From Streptomyces mashuensis (GTDB taxonomy: Bacteria; Actinomycetota; Actinomycetes; Streptomycetales; Streptomycetaceae), in assembly GCF_014654785.1 (NCBI RefSeq), contig NZ_BNBD01000007.1, forward strand, positions 248,001 to 312,000: DNA of 64,000 nt. The letters are read 5' to 3'. Within the stretch, counting starts at the first letter, position 1; each line of letters starts with the position of its first letter. A program made the position numbers and the translations under genes. Below are positions 49,619 through 57,893 of this stretch, one piece after another. Below the pieces are notes generated by a model. That model had not been told where the DNA came from, made no database searches, and worked only from the letters and a program-made list of their open reading frames with translations.

Positions 49619-50409
49619 GCCCGCCCCCTCGGCGCGAAGACCTCGAAGACCTCGACGAGCTGCCGCGCGAACGCCCCGGGGTGCTTGGCGTAGCCGACGT
49701 GACCGCCGGGGAACAGCACGGGCCGGTGCCCGAACCGCTGCGCCAGCACGGCCGCCGGACGGTGGATGACGTACGTCCGCGAATCCTGGCCGCCCGCCAT
49801 CGTGACCCGGTCCGCAACCGCCGCCAGCGCGGCGGGGTCGGGTAGGAACCGGGTGGTGGGGCGCAGCACATGGGCCAGGAAGAACGTGGTGTTGTCGCGC
49901 TCCTCGGGCAGCACCGGCGCGGAACGGCCGCCGAAGAGCGGGTCGAGCCTCCGCAACTCGGCAGTCCGGACGGCGTCGTCGACGAGCGCGAGGAGTTCGT
50001 CGGCATCGGGCAGCAGGCCCAGCGCGGGCGGTTCGTGCGCCACCAGCGCCCGTACGCGTTCCGGGTGGCGCACGGTGAGCTCCAGCCCCACGAGCGCACC
50101 GGCGCAGCTGCCGAACACGTGGACCGGTTCGCCGGCCGGGGCGAGGTGCGCGAGGAGACGGTACGCGTCGTCGGCGTGCACCTCGACCCGCTGGTCCACC
50201 GGCGGCCCGTCGAGCGTGCTGCGGGAGTTGCCGCGCGGGTCGTGGCTGATGACGCGGAAGCACGAGGCCAGCGCGGCGGCCAGGCCCTCGAACACGGCCG
50301 CGTCGCTGTTGCCGCCGGTGATGAGCAACAGGTGCGGGCCCGCGCCCCGCACCTCGTAGTACAGCCGCGCGCCCGGCACCGGAAGCGTCCCGCTCCTGAG
50401 CGTTCCCAT
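49606..50409 (-). CDS. Alpha/beta hydrolase with atypical Cys nucleophile elbow
   Basis: A 267-residue hydrolase with the oxyanion region LLLITGGNSDAA, RVISHDPRGNSRS and FPGGHVGYAKHP, the last holding the catalytic His. The nucleophile elbow reads VFGSCAGALVG, so the central residue of the GxSxG-type turn is Cys instead of Ser. Cys nucleophiles occur in dienelactone hydrolases and a few thioesterase-type members. Alternatively the Ser one residue before could serve after a shift. It is coupled to the glycosyltransferase gene by a 13-base overlap, so it may process the same natural product. The ATG at 50409 has only a weak ribosome site. Confidence 0.82.
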   Translation of the reverse strand: MGTLRSGTLPVPGARLYYEVRGAGPHLLLITGGNSDAAVFEGLAAALASCFRVISHDPRGNSRSTLDGPPVDQRVEVHADDAYRLLAHLAPAGEPVHVFGSCAGALVGLELTVRHPERVRALVAHEPPALGLLPDADELLALVDDAVRTAELRRLDPLFGGRSAPVLPEERDNTTFFLAHVLRPTTRFLPDPAALAAVADRVTMAGGQDSRTYVIHRPAAVLAQRFGHRPVLFPGGHVGYAKHPGAFARQLVEVFEVFAPRGRACAS

Positions 50410-50475
50410 CGCACTCCATGAAACTCGGCGTAGCGACAGGAATGCCCAGGGGCACCGCTGCCATGCGCCGGGGCG

Positions 50476-50493
50476 CCGGCCTGATCAGGCCGG
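50476..50493. repeat. 18-bp perfect palindrome at the 3' end of the RTX-like gene
   Basis: CCGGCCTGATCAGGCCGG is a perfect palindrome that spans the stop of the RTX-like gene on the minus strand and lies 66 bases upstream of the hydrolase gene. It has no loop, so it could form a cruciform, an operator or a weak terminator. Confidence 0.4.
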
Positions 50494-51510
50494 GCAGTTG
50501 GTGACCGTACCGCCGGCACGACTGTCGGTGCGGCAGACGTTGTCGCCCCGTCCGCCGTCGACGGTCCCGTACGGACCGACGGCTACGGCGGTGCCGCCCG
50601 GGCCCTGGATGACGTCATCGTCGTCGTCCCCCGAGACCGTGGCGGCCTTGCCCTGCCCCACCGAGGGCACCTCGATGAGGTCGGCTCCGGCGCCCCCGCC
50701 GATGTGGGTGGTGCGCACGTTGTCGGTGGCGCCGATCGCGCCGGCGCGGATGACGTCGTCGCCTTCGTCGCCGTGGATGGTGGCGGGCTTGGGGAGGCGG
50801 GAGTTCACGCGGGCGAACCTGTCGACGGTGATCTCGTCGTCACCAGGGCCGCCGTGGAGCGGGCCGCCGAGTTCCCCGACCGTGATGGTGTCGTTGCCCG
50901 CGCCGCCGTCGAGGCTGCTGGTCCTGTCGTATCCGGGGACGTCGTAGGCGGCGAGGCGGAGGACGTCGTCCCCGTCACCGCCCTTGACACTGGTGGTGAA
51001 CACGCGACCGGTGGTGATCTCGTCGTTCCCGGCGCCACCGTCGATGTACGCCTGATGGGTCACGTTGCCGGTGGTGATGGTGTCGTTGCCCGCGCCGCCG
51101 AGGATGTGCCCCTGGACGGGCTGGTTGTCCTTGTCGGCCACGGTGATCTCGTCGTCGCCGTCACCGCCGTCGACGACCCCGGGGATGTGCCGCCCGCCGC
51201 CGTTGCCGAGGATCCTGTCGACGAGGACGACGTCGTCCCCGCCGAGGCCGTTGACCGTGCCGGAAAGGTGCCCGGTGACGGCGTCACCGCCCCTGACCTC
51301 GATGATGTCCGCCTTGTCGGTGCCGTTGACGACCGTGTCGACGGGGACGCCCTGCGCACACACGATGTGGACGCCGCCGCTCCGCAGGGGGGTGCGGGTG
51401 CAGCCCGGCGGATCGGCCGCCGGGGCGGCCGTCGCGGCCGGGGCCATGGGCGCGGCGATGAGCACGAGACCCGTGACGAACGCGCCGACGGCCGTGTGTC
51501 TCAAGGGCAT
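50485..51510 (-). CDS. Secreted protein with RTX-like calcium-binding repeats
   Basis: A 341-residue protein with a clear signal peptide (AVGAFVTGLVLIAAPMAPAA). The mature part has about ten GGxGxDxUx-type nonapeptides, for example GGDGDDEIT, GGAGNDTIT, GGAGNDEIT and GDEGDDVIR, which bind calcium and stack as a parallel beta roll. No catalytic domain or type I secretion signal is seen, and the Sec-type leader shows a different export route from Gram-negative RTX toxins. Cys residues at both ends may clamp the fold. A role as a calcium-dependent surface or extracellular structural protein is plausible but not shown. AGGAGGG precedes the ATG at 51510. Confidence 0.85.
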   Translation of the reverse strand: MPLRHTAVGAFVTGLVLIAAPMAPAATAAPAADPPGCTRTPLRSGGVHIVCAQGVPVDTVVNGTDKADIIEVRGGDAVTGHLSGTVNGLGGDDVVLVDRILGNGGGRHIPGVVDGGDGDDEITVADKDNQPVQGHILGGAGNDTITTGNVTHQAYIDGGAGNDEITTGRVFTTSVKGGDGDDVLRLAAYDVPGYDRTSSLDGGAGNDTITVGELGGPLHGGPGDDEITVDRFARVNSRLPKPATIHGDEGDDVIRAGAIGATDNVRTTHIGGGAGADLIEVPSVGQGKAATVSGDDDDDVIQGPGGTAVAVGPYGTVDGGRGDNVCRTDSRAGGTVTNCPA

Positions 51511-51815
51511 GGCTGGTTCCCTCCTGAAGGCGTGCATATGCCAGCGGTGAGAGCCAACAGGGTTCCGGTGCGCGCCTGGCCGCCACAAGCGCGAAATCGG
51601 CCCGCTTGCCTCCACGGCTGTCCAAGCCTGGTAACCGACTGCAAATGATGTATCTCGGGCCCCATGACCCTGCCGCATGCGCGGCGCGGCTTCGGCGTTC
51701 CACCGGCAGTTCGCAGCCGCTGCCGATGGCGCCGGAAGGCGAGCGACGGTCACACTGGGACAGACGAGTGAGGGGGTGCCGTGAAGGCTCCCGGCGGCGT
51801 GCGGAAGAGGCGGCG
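51511..51815. other. Divergent intergenic region, no gene seen
   Basis: This 305-base stretch separates the RTX-like gene from the divergent acyltransferase gene and must contain both promoters. An open frame runs through it on the plus strand in phase with the acyltransferase but has no family sequence. No tRNA, strong hairpin or clear operator was recognised. Confidence 0.4.
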
Positions 51816-53066
51816 ATGGGTGGTGGCGAGCAGCGTCCGTCGCCATTGGACCTGGTCTTCCACCGGCAGCCGGGGCTGACGGTCGGGGCTGTGCTGCACC
51901 TGAGCGGAGTGCCTCCGAGCCTGGGCCGACTGCGTGCCCACGTGGCCGCGAAACTGCCTGCGCTGCCTGCGTTGTCGTCCGTCCTCACCGGCGAGGGCCT
52001 GGGATCGCGGTGGGCCCGGCGCCCTCCGCGGGTGGCGGACCACGTCCGGGAACGGCAGCTCTCCATCGGCGGGTCCTTGGAGGAGGCGACGCGGGAGCTG
52101 AGCCAGGCCCCGTTCCCCGTGGACGGTCCGCGCTGGGACCTCACCCTGGCCCGCGGGTGGGCCCAGGACCGTTACGCGCTCGTGTTCCGGGCCCATCACG
52201 GTCTGCAGGACGCCGGCGGCGTCGCCCACACCCTGGAGACGCTGTTCAGCGCCTCCCCGATCCCGCCGGAGCGGTCCTCCGGCGTCGCGCGGGCACTGGT
52301 CGACCCGCCGACGCCGTCCCTGCGGCACACGGCGGCGGCCGTACGGTTCGTGGCCCGGACGGTCGCGAGGACCGACCTGTGGCCCCACCCCGCAGACCGC
52401 TGTTCACAGCAGCGGGCGCTGCACTGGGCGGCCGTGCCCACGAATGTCCTGCGTGCGGCGGCCCGCCGGCACCGGGGCACGGTCAACGACGCCTACGTGG
52501 CGTCCGTGGCCCGTACCTTCACGCGCTGGACGGCCGTGCACGCCACGCACGCCTCCCGGGCCACGCTTCCTCTGACCGTGGCCGTCAACGTCCGGAGCCC
52601 CACCCATGCCGATGCGCCCGGCAACCGGACGCTGGGGGGACGCATCCTCCTGCCCGGCCCCGGCCTGCCCGCGTCCCAGTACCTGACGGCGACGGTCGCG
52701 GCCACCGCCGCGCTGAAGTCCGCGCCGCACCGGGAGGCGCTGCGCCGGTTCGTCCAGGGCGCGCCGCGATGGCTGATGCACCCGTTGATGCGCTCGCTTC
52801 TCAAGCCGGAGCGAGCGGCCATCCTCTGCTCGCACGTGATGTTCCGGCACCCGCTGGCGTGGCAGGGCGATCCGGTGCGCGCCGTCGACCCCCTGGTCCT
52901 GCTCCCGGCGTGGGTGCCGGCGCTGGTGCTGCTCTACACCTACCAGGGGCGTTCGGCCGTGGTGTTCGTCACCGACGCGGCGCTGCCGGAGATGAACACC
53001 CTGCACGACGTCTGGCAGCGCGAGGCGCAACACCTCGACGACGGCGGGGGCCCGGCTTCGGACTAG
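51816..53066 (+). CDS. WS/DGAT-like acyltransferase
   Basis: A 416-residue protein of the wax ester synthase/diacylglycerol acyltransferase and condensation superfamily. It has FPVDGPRWDLTLARG, the catalytic-motif region FRAHHGLQDAGGVAHTLE near residue 122, the second-half motif TVNDAYVASVARTF, and a typical VNVRSP. The active motif reads HHxxxDA rather than the usual HHxxxDG, which may affect geometry, although both His residues are present. The likely reaction is acyl transfer from acyl-CoA to an alcohol, diacylglycerol or amine. The ATG at 51816 follows AAGAGG. A second member lies at 55731-57038. Confidence 0.82.
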   Translation: MGGGEQRPSPLDLVFHRQPGLTVGAVLHLSGVPPSLGRLRAHVAAKLPALPALSSVLTGEGLGSRWARRPPRVADHVRERQLSIGGSLEEATRELSQAPFPVDGPRWDLTLARGWAQDRYALVFRAHHGLQDAGGVAHTLETLFSASPIPPERSSGVARALVDPPTPSLRHTAAAVRFVARTVARTDLWPHPADRCSQQRALHWAAVPTNVLRAAARRHRGTVNDAYVASVARTFTRWTAVHATHASRATLPLTVAVNVRSPTHADAPGNRTLGGRILLPGPGLPASQYLTATVAATAALKSAPHREALRRFVQGAPRWLMHPLMRSLLKPERAAILCSHVMFRHPLAWQGDPVRAVDPLVLLPAWVPALVLLYTYQGRSAVVFVTDAALPEMNTLHDVWQREAQHLDDGGGPASD

Positions 53067-53099
53067 GCGTCCGAGGCCCGGGGCACGCCGAGCGCGTGT

Positions 53100-53897
53100 T
53101 CAGGGGCGGGCCGGGCCGTCCAGGCGGTCCTGGTGGGCCAGCAGCCGCTGCTGGGCGTCGCGGTACGGGGTCGCGGCCGGGACCGGCTTGCCGTCCCGTA
53201 CGGCCTCGGCGACGGCGACGGCCGTGTCGACCGCGGCGCGGTACGGCAGCGAACCGGTGCTGACCCGCCGTACGCCGAGCCGGCCGAGCTCGGCGAGCGG
53301 GACGCCGGGGACGGCGAGGACGTTCACCGGCACCGGGAGCTGCGAGGTGAACGCACGTACGTGGTCGGGGTCGGTGGCGCCGGGGACGAAGATGCCGTCG
53401 GCGCCGGCCGCCACGTAGGCACGGGCCCGGGCGAGGGTGGCGTCGACGGTGGCGTCCTCGCCCAGCCAGTAGGTGTCCACCCTGGCGTTGACGAACAGAC
53501 CGGGTGCCCGTCGCTTGACCGCGGCCACCTTGGCGGCGTGCACGTCGGCGGGGAGCAGGCGGTCGGCGGCGCTGTCCTCGATGTTGACGCCGTCCGCCCC
53601 GAGGCCGGCGGCGTAGGCCGCCACCTGCTCGGGATCCTCGTCGTACCCGTCCTCGATGTCGGCGGACACGTACACGGGCAGTGCTCGCAGCCGTTCGACG
53701 AGGGCGCGCGTGGCCTCCCGCGTCGCGTGCCGGCCGTCCGGGCTGCCGGCCGCGGCCGCGATCCCGAAGCTGGTGGTCCCGATCGCGGGGAAACCGGCCT
53801 CGACGAGGGCGAGGGCCGATCCGACGTCCCATGCGTTGGGCAGCAGGAACGGTACGTCGCCGGGAGAGTGGAGTTGATGGAACGTCACTGACGCCAT
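53100..53897 (-). CDS. Isocitrate lyase/PEP mutase family protein
   Basis: A 265-residue TIM-barrel enzyme. LLPNAWDVGSALALVEAG, TTSFGIAAAAG and VSADIEDGYDEDP (Mg-binding acidic cluster near residue 85) are typical of the PEP phosphonomutase/oxaloacetate-hydrolase group, and GVNIEDS and FVNARVDTYWLG follow. The KKCGH motif of isocitrate lyases is missing. Many actinobacterial members have no proven substrate, and no phosphonate gene is nearby, so I make no pathway call. The start ATG at 53897 has a weak site. The gene is convergent with the acyltransferase gene. Confidence 0.85.
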   Translation of the reverse strand: MASVTFHQLHSPGDVPFLLPNAWDVGSALALVEAGFPAIGTTSFGIAAAAGSPDGRHATREATRALVERLRALPVYVSADIEDGYDEDPEQVAAYAAGLGADGVNIEDSAADRLLPADVHAAKVAAVKRRAPGLFVNARVDTYWLGEDATVDATLARARAYVAAGADGIFVPGATDPDHVRAFTSQLPVPVNVLAVPGVPLAELGRLGVRRVSTGSLPYRAAVDTAVAVAEAVRDGKPVPAATPYRDAQQRLLAHQDRLDGPARP

Positions 53898-54060
53898 ACT
53901 TCCGGGCGGGCGGGGTGGACACAACCGGGGAGCAGGCACACACCGGACGGTGCGCCTCGTGGATGCCTCCGCGAGCCCCGCGGGCCCGGACTCGGGTGCT
54001 CCGCGGTGGGCAGCCTCTTTCTGGCGTTCCGGCAGGGTACGCAGGCATCCGGGAGGAAAC

Positions 54061-54351
54061 GTGAACCGTTGGCGACGGTGGGTTCCGGTCATCTCGTCCA
54101 CGATCGGTCTGGTGGTGGCCGGCATGGCTGCGGCCGGGCCGGCACAGGCGCAGGGCGTCGGCTCTGCTGTCAGTGGTGCGGCGGCGGGCGCCGGTCAGGC
54201 GGTCTCCGCTGCGGGTTCCCAGGTCGGCCAGGTTGCGGCCGCCGGCGCCGCCGCCGGTGCCGCCGGCGCCGGCGGTGCCTCTTCCGGGGTCGGCCGGACG
54301 GTCTCCACGGTGGGTTCCGCGGCCGGCAGTGTGCTTCCGGCCGGCGGCTGA
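54061..54351 (+). CDS. Small secreted Ala/Gly-rich protein
   Basis: A 96-residue protein with a basic start (NRWRRW), a hydrophobic stretch and an AQAQ-type cleavage site near residue 30. The mature part is almost entirely Ala, Gly, Ser and Val with short recurring units such as AAGAAAGAAGAGG and AVSAAGS. No family is recognised; low-complexity secreted proteins of this kind can be surface or spore-coat components. The GTG at 54061 follows GGAGGAAAC. A clear hairpin follows the stop. Confidence 0.65.
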   Translation: MNRWRRWVPVISSTIGLVVAGMAAAGPAQAQGVGSAVSGAAAGAGQAVSAAGSQVGQVAAAGAAAGAAGAGGASSGVGRTVSTVGSAAGSVLPAGG

Positions 54352-54364
54352 GGCGTGATACCGG

Positions 54365-54393
54365 GGCCGGGGTGAGAGAGAACGACCCCGGCC
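54365..54393 (+). terminator. Stem-loop terminator after the small secreted gene
   Basis: GGCCGGGGT at 54365-54373 pairs perfectly with ACCCCGGCC at 54385-54393, with an 11-base loop, 13 bases after the stop of the Ala/Gly-rich gene. Confidence 0.65.
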
Positions 54394-54508
54394 GCCGGGC
54401 CGGATCACTCGGGCGGCGGCTCGGCGGATTGCCCCCGGCATCAGTACGTTCCTCCGTGTCTGCGAAGACGGCCGCTTCGACGCGGTGACCTGTTGTTATG
54501 CTCCTGCG

Positions 54509-55180
54509 ATGCCGGAACATGCCGCCTTCGAACCGCCGCTGACGTTCGTTCCCTGGAACGAAGAGGCGGCCGAGGCGGCGCTGGCCGCCGGAGAGGGACG
54601 CCGGCTGAGGGGCAGTGCCGCGCACGGGTCTCCGGCGCATCGCTGGATGCTGTCACGGGACTTTCGCCAGGTGAACCGCTACCGCACGCTGCGGTTGCCC
54701 CGCGAGCCGATTCCGGTGGCCGGCCGCGGTTGCTCGATGGAGTGGCACGAACGGACGGCAGACGCTCCCGACGACGTGCTTCAGGCGTGGCTGGACTTCC
54801 AGGACGCCAGGGGACGGCGCCTCCACGTCGTGGAGAAGGAGACGGTCGAGGGCCTGCGGGCGCGGTGCAGCAGTTGGTACTCGCCGTTCGCTGTGGCGCG
54901 GCGGGACGGGGGCACGGTGGCGGGTGTGGCGCTTCTCGACGACGTCCTCTGCGGTGACGACCTGGAGGTCGACGGAGGCCCGGTCGACCCGGCCGACCCG
55001 GAGGGGGACACTCTCGTCGCGGCTCTGCTGTCCCTGTGCTACGCAAAGTTGCCGAGCTGCACCTTCTATATGGAACTCGGCGACGAGGACGGCGAAAGGG
55101 TGCGTGCGTTCGTCGAGAGTGTCGCGACGGCGGTCGACTTCGACAACGTCATCTGCGAGAGGCCGGGGCCTCGATCCTGA
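54509..55180 (+). CDS. Hypothetical protein, 223 residues
   Basis: I do not recognise this cytosolic protein. It is acidic overall, with FVPWNEEAAEAALAAGEG near the start, several Trp and Arg residues in RWMLSRDFRQVNRYRTL, and a C-terminal part with SLCYAKLPSCTFYMELGDEDG. It has no signal peptide or membrane segment. The ATG at 54509 was chosen over the GTG-region starts upstream because it fits the coding character. It is followed after about 100 bases by the Lsr2-like gene on the same strand; a joint transcript is possible. Confidence 0.6.
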   Translation: MPEHAAFEPPLTFVPWNEEAAEAALAAGEGRRLRGSAAHGSPAHRWMLSRDFRQVNRYRTLRLPREPIPVAGRGCSMEWHERTADAPDDVLQAWLDFQDARGRRLHVVEKETVEGLRARCSSWYSPFAVARRDGGTVAGVALLDDVLCGDDLEVDGGPVDPADPEGDTLVAALLSLCYAKLPSCTFYMELGDEDGERVRAFVESVATAVDFDNVICERPGPRS

Positions 55181-55282
55181 AACCGGTGGTCCCGGCCGCG
55201 GGGAAGCCGGCCTCGGCGTTCCCGGTCGAGTACAACTACTCGCCTGCGGTTAGGATTTCACCGTTCTTGAGAAGGGGCGCAG

Positions 55283-55675
55283 GTGGGCACCAGATTTATC
55301 GAAGTGGACGAATCGCGGCAAGGCGAGCCGGGTGTGCGGAAAGGGGGCAGAACTCTGACGGTGGGCGATCAGTCCATCACCCAGGAGACATGGGTGAAGG
55401 TCGAGGCCTACGACGACCTCGACCCGGCCGTGACCGAGGACGTCCATCTGCACACGTTCGCCGTTCCGGGCATGGACGTACGGGTCGGGGCCGCGAAGAG
55501 CGGCGAGGACGGGAGCGGTGAACTGGAAACCCGGCTGGTGCCGTCCGTCCAGTATTACCAGATCGAACTCGGACCGGATTCACTGAACAAACTCCATGAG
55601 GCGCTGGCGCCCTTCATCGCCGCCGCGAAGGAATGCGAGCCCCCGAAGGGCCGCAAGGGGCGCGCCAAGGCGTGA
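55283..55675 (+). CDS. Lsr2-like protein with only the dimerisation-type domain
   Basis: A 130-residue protein. From residue about 35, VKVEAYDDLDPAVTEDVHLHTFAV and later YYQIELGPDSLNKLHEALAP match, in order, the strand and helix pattern of the Lsr2 N-terminal dimerisation domain (typically VQVLLVDDLDG...YEIDL...KLRDALAP). An insert of about 25 residues separates the parts, and the C-terminal domain with the RGR DNA-binding motif is absent; only a short basic tail GRKGRAKA follows. It could bind Lsr2 or a related nucleoid protein as a modulator, or bind DNA weakly through the tail. The GTG at 55283 follows GAAGGGG. The assignment is by pattern; family searches are needed. Confidence 0.6.
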   Translation: MGTRFIEVDESRQGEPGVRKGGRTLTVGDQSITQETWVKVEAYDDLDPAVTEDVHLHTFAVPGMDVRVGAAKSGEDGSGELETRLVPSVQYYQIELGPDSLNKLHEALAPFIAAAKECEPPKGRKGRAKA

Positions 55676-55730
55676 TGCCCCACTGCTGCTCTTTCTCGCC
55701 ACCGCAGTGACCACACGCGCGAGCCCGGGA

Positions 55731-57038
55731 TCAGTCCGTACCGCACAAGCGGTCGTGCAACTCGGCGAGCGCATGCGGCAGCAGACGGGCGAGCCGGCCG
55801 ACCTCCGCGGGCGGCATGTGCTCGAAGGTCAGCGTCACTGTCACGGTGTCGCGGAAGGCCACGAACCCGACGACGCCGAGAGCGGGACGCAGGACGACCC
55901 GGCCGCTCAGGGACAACGGCATGCCGTGGAGGGTGGGGCAGGTACCGGGGCCCCGCATCATCGTGACGCCGACGTTCCGGGGGAGAAGGCGTGTCAGCCA
56001 CCGGACGGTTCGGCTGAGCAACCACGCGGGGACGGGCGCAAGGGTGTTGATGTACTGGCACAGCCGCCGGTAGTCGTCCTTCTCCCTCGGATCGGCGTGT
56101 GCCATGACGTGCTGGAGGCGGCGCAGCGGATCGGGTTCGTGGCAGGGGAGGGTCAGTGGCAGCATTCCCACGTGGTTGCCCAGAACACTCGGGTGGAGGG
56201 GATGGCGGACATTGAGCGTCATCCCCGTACGCAGACCGTGGCGCTGCCGGCGGGGGAGGGGAGCACCCCAGTGCCGGGGTGCCCAGGCGCGCAGAGCGCC
56301 GGCGAGGACGGCGGTGCTGACCTGCGCGGTGGTCGCGCCCGTACGGTCTTTGATGCCTTGGTAGAGCGTCGCGTCGAGGGCGAAGTCGTGGTGGGTCAGG
56401 CCGTGCCTGCGCGAGGACTTGGCCGGCAGCCATCGGGCGGGGAGCCGGGCCCCTTGGAGCAGGGGCGGCAGCGTGCGCCGGAGGACGGGGAGCGGGGGGA
56501 AGCCGGCCCGTGGTTGCGGAGCGGGAACCGGCAGGCTTTGCGGGGTGAGGAAAGCGGCCAGGATCAGGAGCGCTCCCATGCCGTCGCCCATGGTGTGCTC
56601 CATGCGCAGGCACACGAGGTGCTCGTCCGGGGCATGACCGTGGACGAACTGCAGGCTCCACAAGGGTCTGTCCGCCGGCAGTGGCCGGTCCAGTGCTTCC
56701 CGCAGGCATTGCTCCATGGTCCTGCCCGGCGGGACGCGGACGAGGTCGAGATGCCGGACGGGGTCGAACCGGGGGTCGGGTTCGAAACGCGACCGCCATG
56801 CCGTTCCTGCCACGCGGTAACGGAGAACCGGGGCCCGGTCCGTTGCCTCGCGCACCAGCCGCTCGCCCTCCGCCCGGCTGGGAACCGGACCCGGAAGGCG
56901 GGCCACCATCGCGACCTGTGCGTGGGAGGCGTGCTTCACCTTGCGCGCGTGGAGGGCCAGGAGGTGGTCCCCCACCGTCAGCGGCAGGCGGTCGTGCTCG
57001 TTGTCGTCACGTACATCGTCACGGAAGAGGGCGCTCAT
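55731..57038 (-). CDS. WS/DGAT-like acyltransferase, second copy
   Basis: A 435-residue acyltransferase with LTVGDHLLALHARKVKHASH near the start, RMEHTMGDGMGALLIL as the catalytic-motif region near residue 150, and a C-terminal NHVGMLPLTLPC region like other WS/DGAT proteins. The motif reads EHxxxDG, so the first His of the usual pair is replaced by Glu, while the second His and DG remain. A late IKDRTGATTAQVSTAVL segment fits the second half of the fold. The start is uncertain: ATG 57038 or GTG 57065 without a clear ribosome site. It may follow the ABC transporter genes in one transcript (gap 99 bases), suggesting lipid synthesis and export. Confidence 0.82.
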   Translation of the reverse strand: MSALFRDDVRDDNEHDRLPLTVGDHLLALHARKVKHASHAQVAMVARLPGPVPSRAEGERLVREATDRAPVLRYRVAGTAWRSRFEPDPRFDPVRHLDLVRVPPGRTMEQCLREALDRPLPADRPLWSLQFVHGHAPDEHLVCLRMEHTMGDGMGALLILAAFLTPQSLPVPAPQPRAGFPPLPVLRRTLPPLLQGARLPARWLPAKSSRRHGLTHHDFALDATLYQGIKDRTGATTAQVSTAVLAGALRAWAPRHWGAPLPRRQRHGLRTGMTLNVRHPLHPSVLGNHVGMLPLTLPCHEPDPLRRLQHVMAHADPREKDDYRRLCQYINTLAPVPAWLLSRTVRWLTRLLPRNVGVTMMRGPGTCPTLHGMPLSLSGRVVLRPALGVVGFVAFRDTVTVTLTFEHMPPAEVGRLARLLPHALAELHDRLCGTD

Positions 57039-57137
57039 CACCTGGTGAAGAAGCCTTCTTGGCACGGTGTCAGTGTGCCGTCCGGCAGCGGTCCGCGTGC
57101 CGATGTGCGTACTCCGTCAGCCCAAGGGGTGACGGCG

Positions 57138-57893
57138 TCACAGGGTTCTGCGCTGCGCCAGTGCTCCCAGGACGACGGTGACGAGGGCGCTGCCGACCAG
57201 GATGGCCACGTTGCGGACGTAGGTGTCGTCGGGCCCGGCCGCGCGTGCCGACGCGTTGAGGCTGTCGACCGCGTACGACAGAGGCATGAAGCCCGAGAAG
57301 GTCTCCAGGGGCCGGGACATGGCGTGGCGGGGAGCGAACAGGCCGCACAGCAGGGCTTGCGGGAGGATCAGGACGGGAACGTACTGCATGGCCTGCATCT
57401 CGCTGCGGGCGAAGGCCCCGGCGAGCAGGCCGAGCCCCAGGCCGAACAACGCGGAGGCCAGGGCTGCCAGGCCGAGGGGCCACAGCGGGCCCCTGACGCG
57501 GAGCCCGAGCCGGTCGACGGAGATCCAGATGGTCAGTGCGGTCGACGGCAGGGCGATGAGCGCGTAGGCCAGGGAGTAGCCGAAATACAGGTCCACCTTG
57601 CGCGGGGCCATGAGCATGAGGCGTTCCAGCACGCCGGCCGAGCGCTCCCGCAGGGTGCTGATGGAGGCCAGGGTGAAGACGAGGACGAGGGGGAAGAGGC
57701 CGAGCAGCGCGGGCGCGGAGCGCTGGAAGGCGTCCTGCGTCGGCAGGATGAAACGCACCAGGACGACCAGGAGGGCGGGGACCGCCAGCGTCATGCCCAA
57801 GGACATCGGGTCGTGGCGGAGCTGGCACAGGACGCGGTGCGTGGTGCACAGGGTGATTTTCGCGGAGGCCCGCAGGGCCCGCACCCCGGTCAT
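57138..57893 (-). CDS. ABC-2 type transporter permease
   Basis: A 251-residue membrane protein with about six hydrophobic segments, including LGMTLAVPALLVVLVRFILP and LVLVFTLASISTL, and the family hallmark RERSAGVLERLMLMAP near residue 95. It is the membrane half of a drug, lipid or polysaccharide exporter of the ABC-2 class. The ATG at 57893 shares ATGA with the stop of the ATPase gene, so the two are translated together. The substrate is not shown; neighbouring acyltransferases make a lipid possible. Confidence 0.88.
   Translation of the reverse strand: MTGVRALRASAKITLCTTHRVLCQLRHDPMSLGMTLAVPALLVVLVRFILPTQDAFQRSAPALLGLFPLVLVFTLASISTLRERSAGVLERLMLMAPRKVDLYFGYSLAYALIALPSTALTIWISVDRLGLRVRGPLWPLGLAALASALFGLGLGLLAGAFARSEMQAMQYVPVLILPQALLCGLFAPRHAMSRPLETFSGFMPLSYAVDSLNASARAAGPDDTYVRNVAILVGSALVTVVLGALAQRRTL

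Noticed and set aside
50485..51510. A Gram-negative-type RTX toxin
   Set aside because: It has a Sec signal peptide, no catalytic or pore-forming domain and no HlyB/D transporter genes.
53100..53897. Isocitrate lyase or a phosphonate biosynthesis mutase
   Set aside because: The KKCGH motif is missing and no phosphonate pathway gene is nearby; only the broad family is supported.
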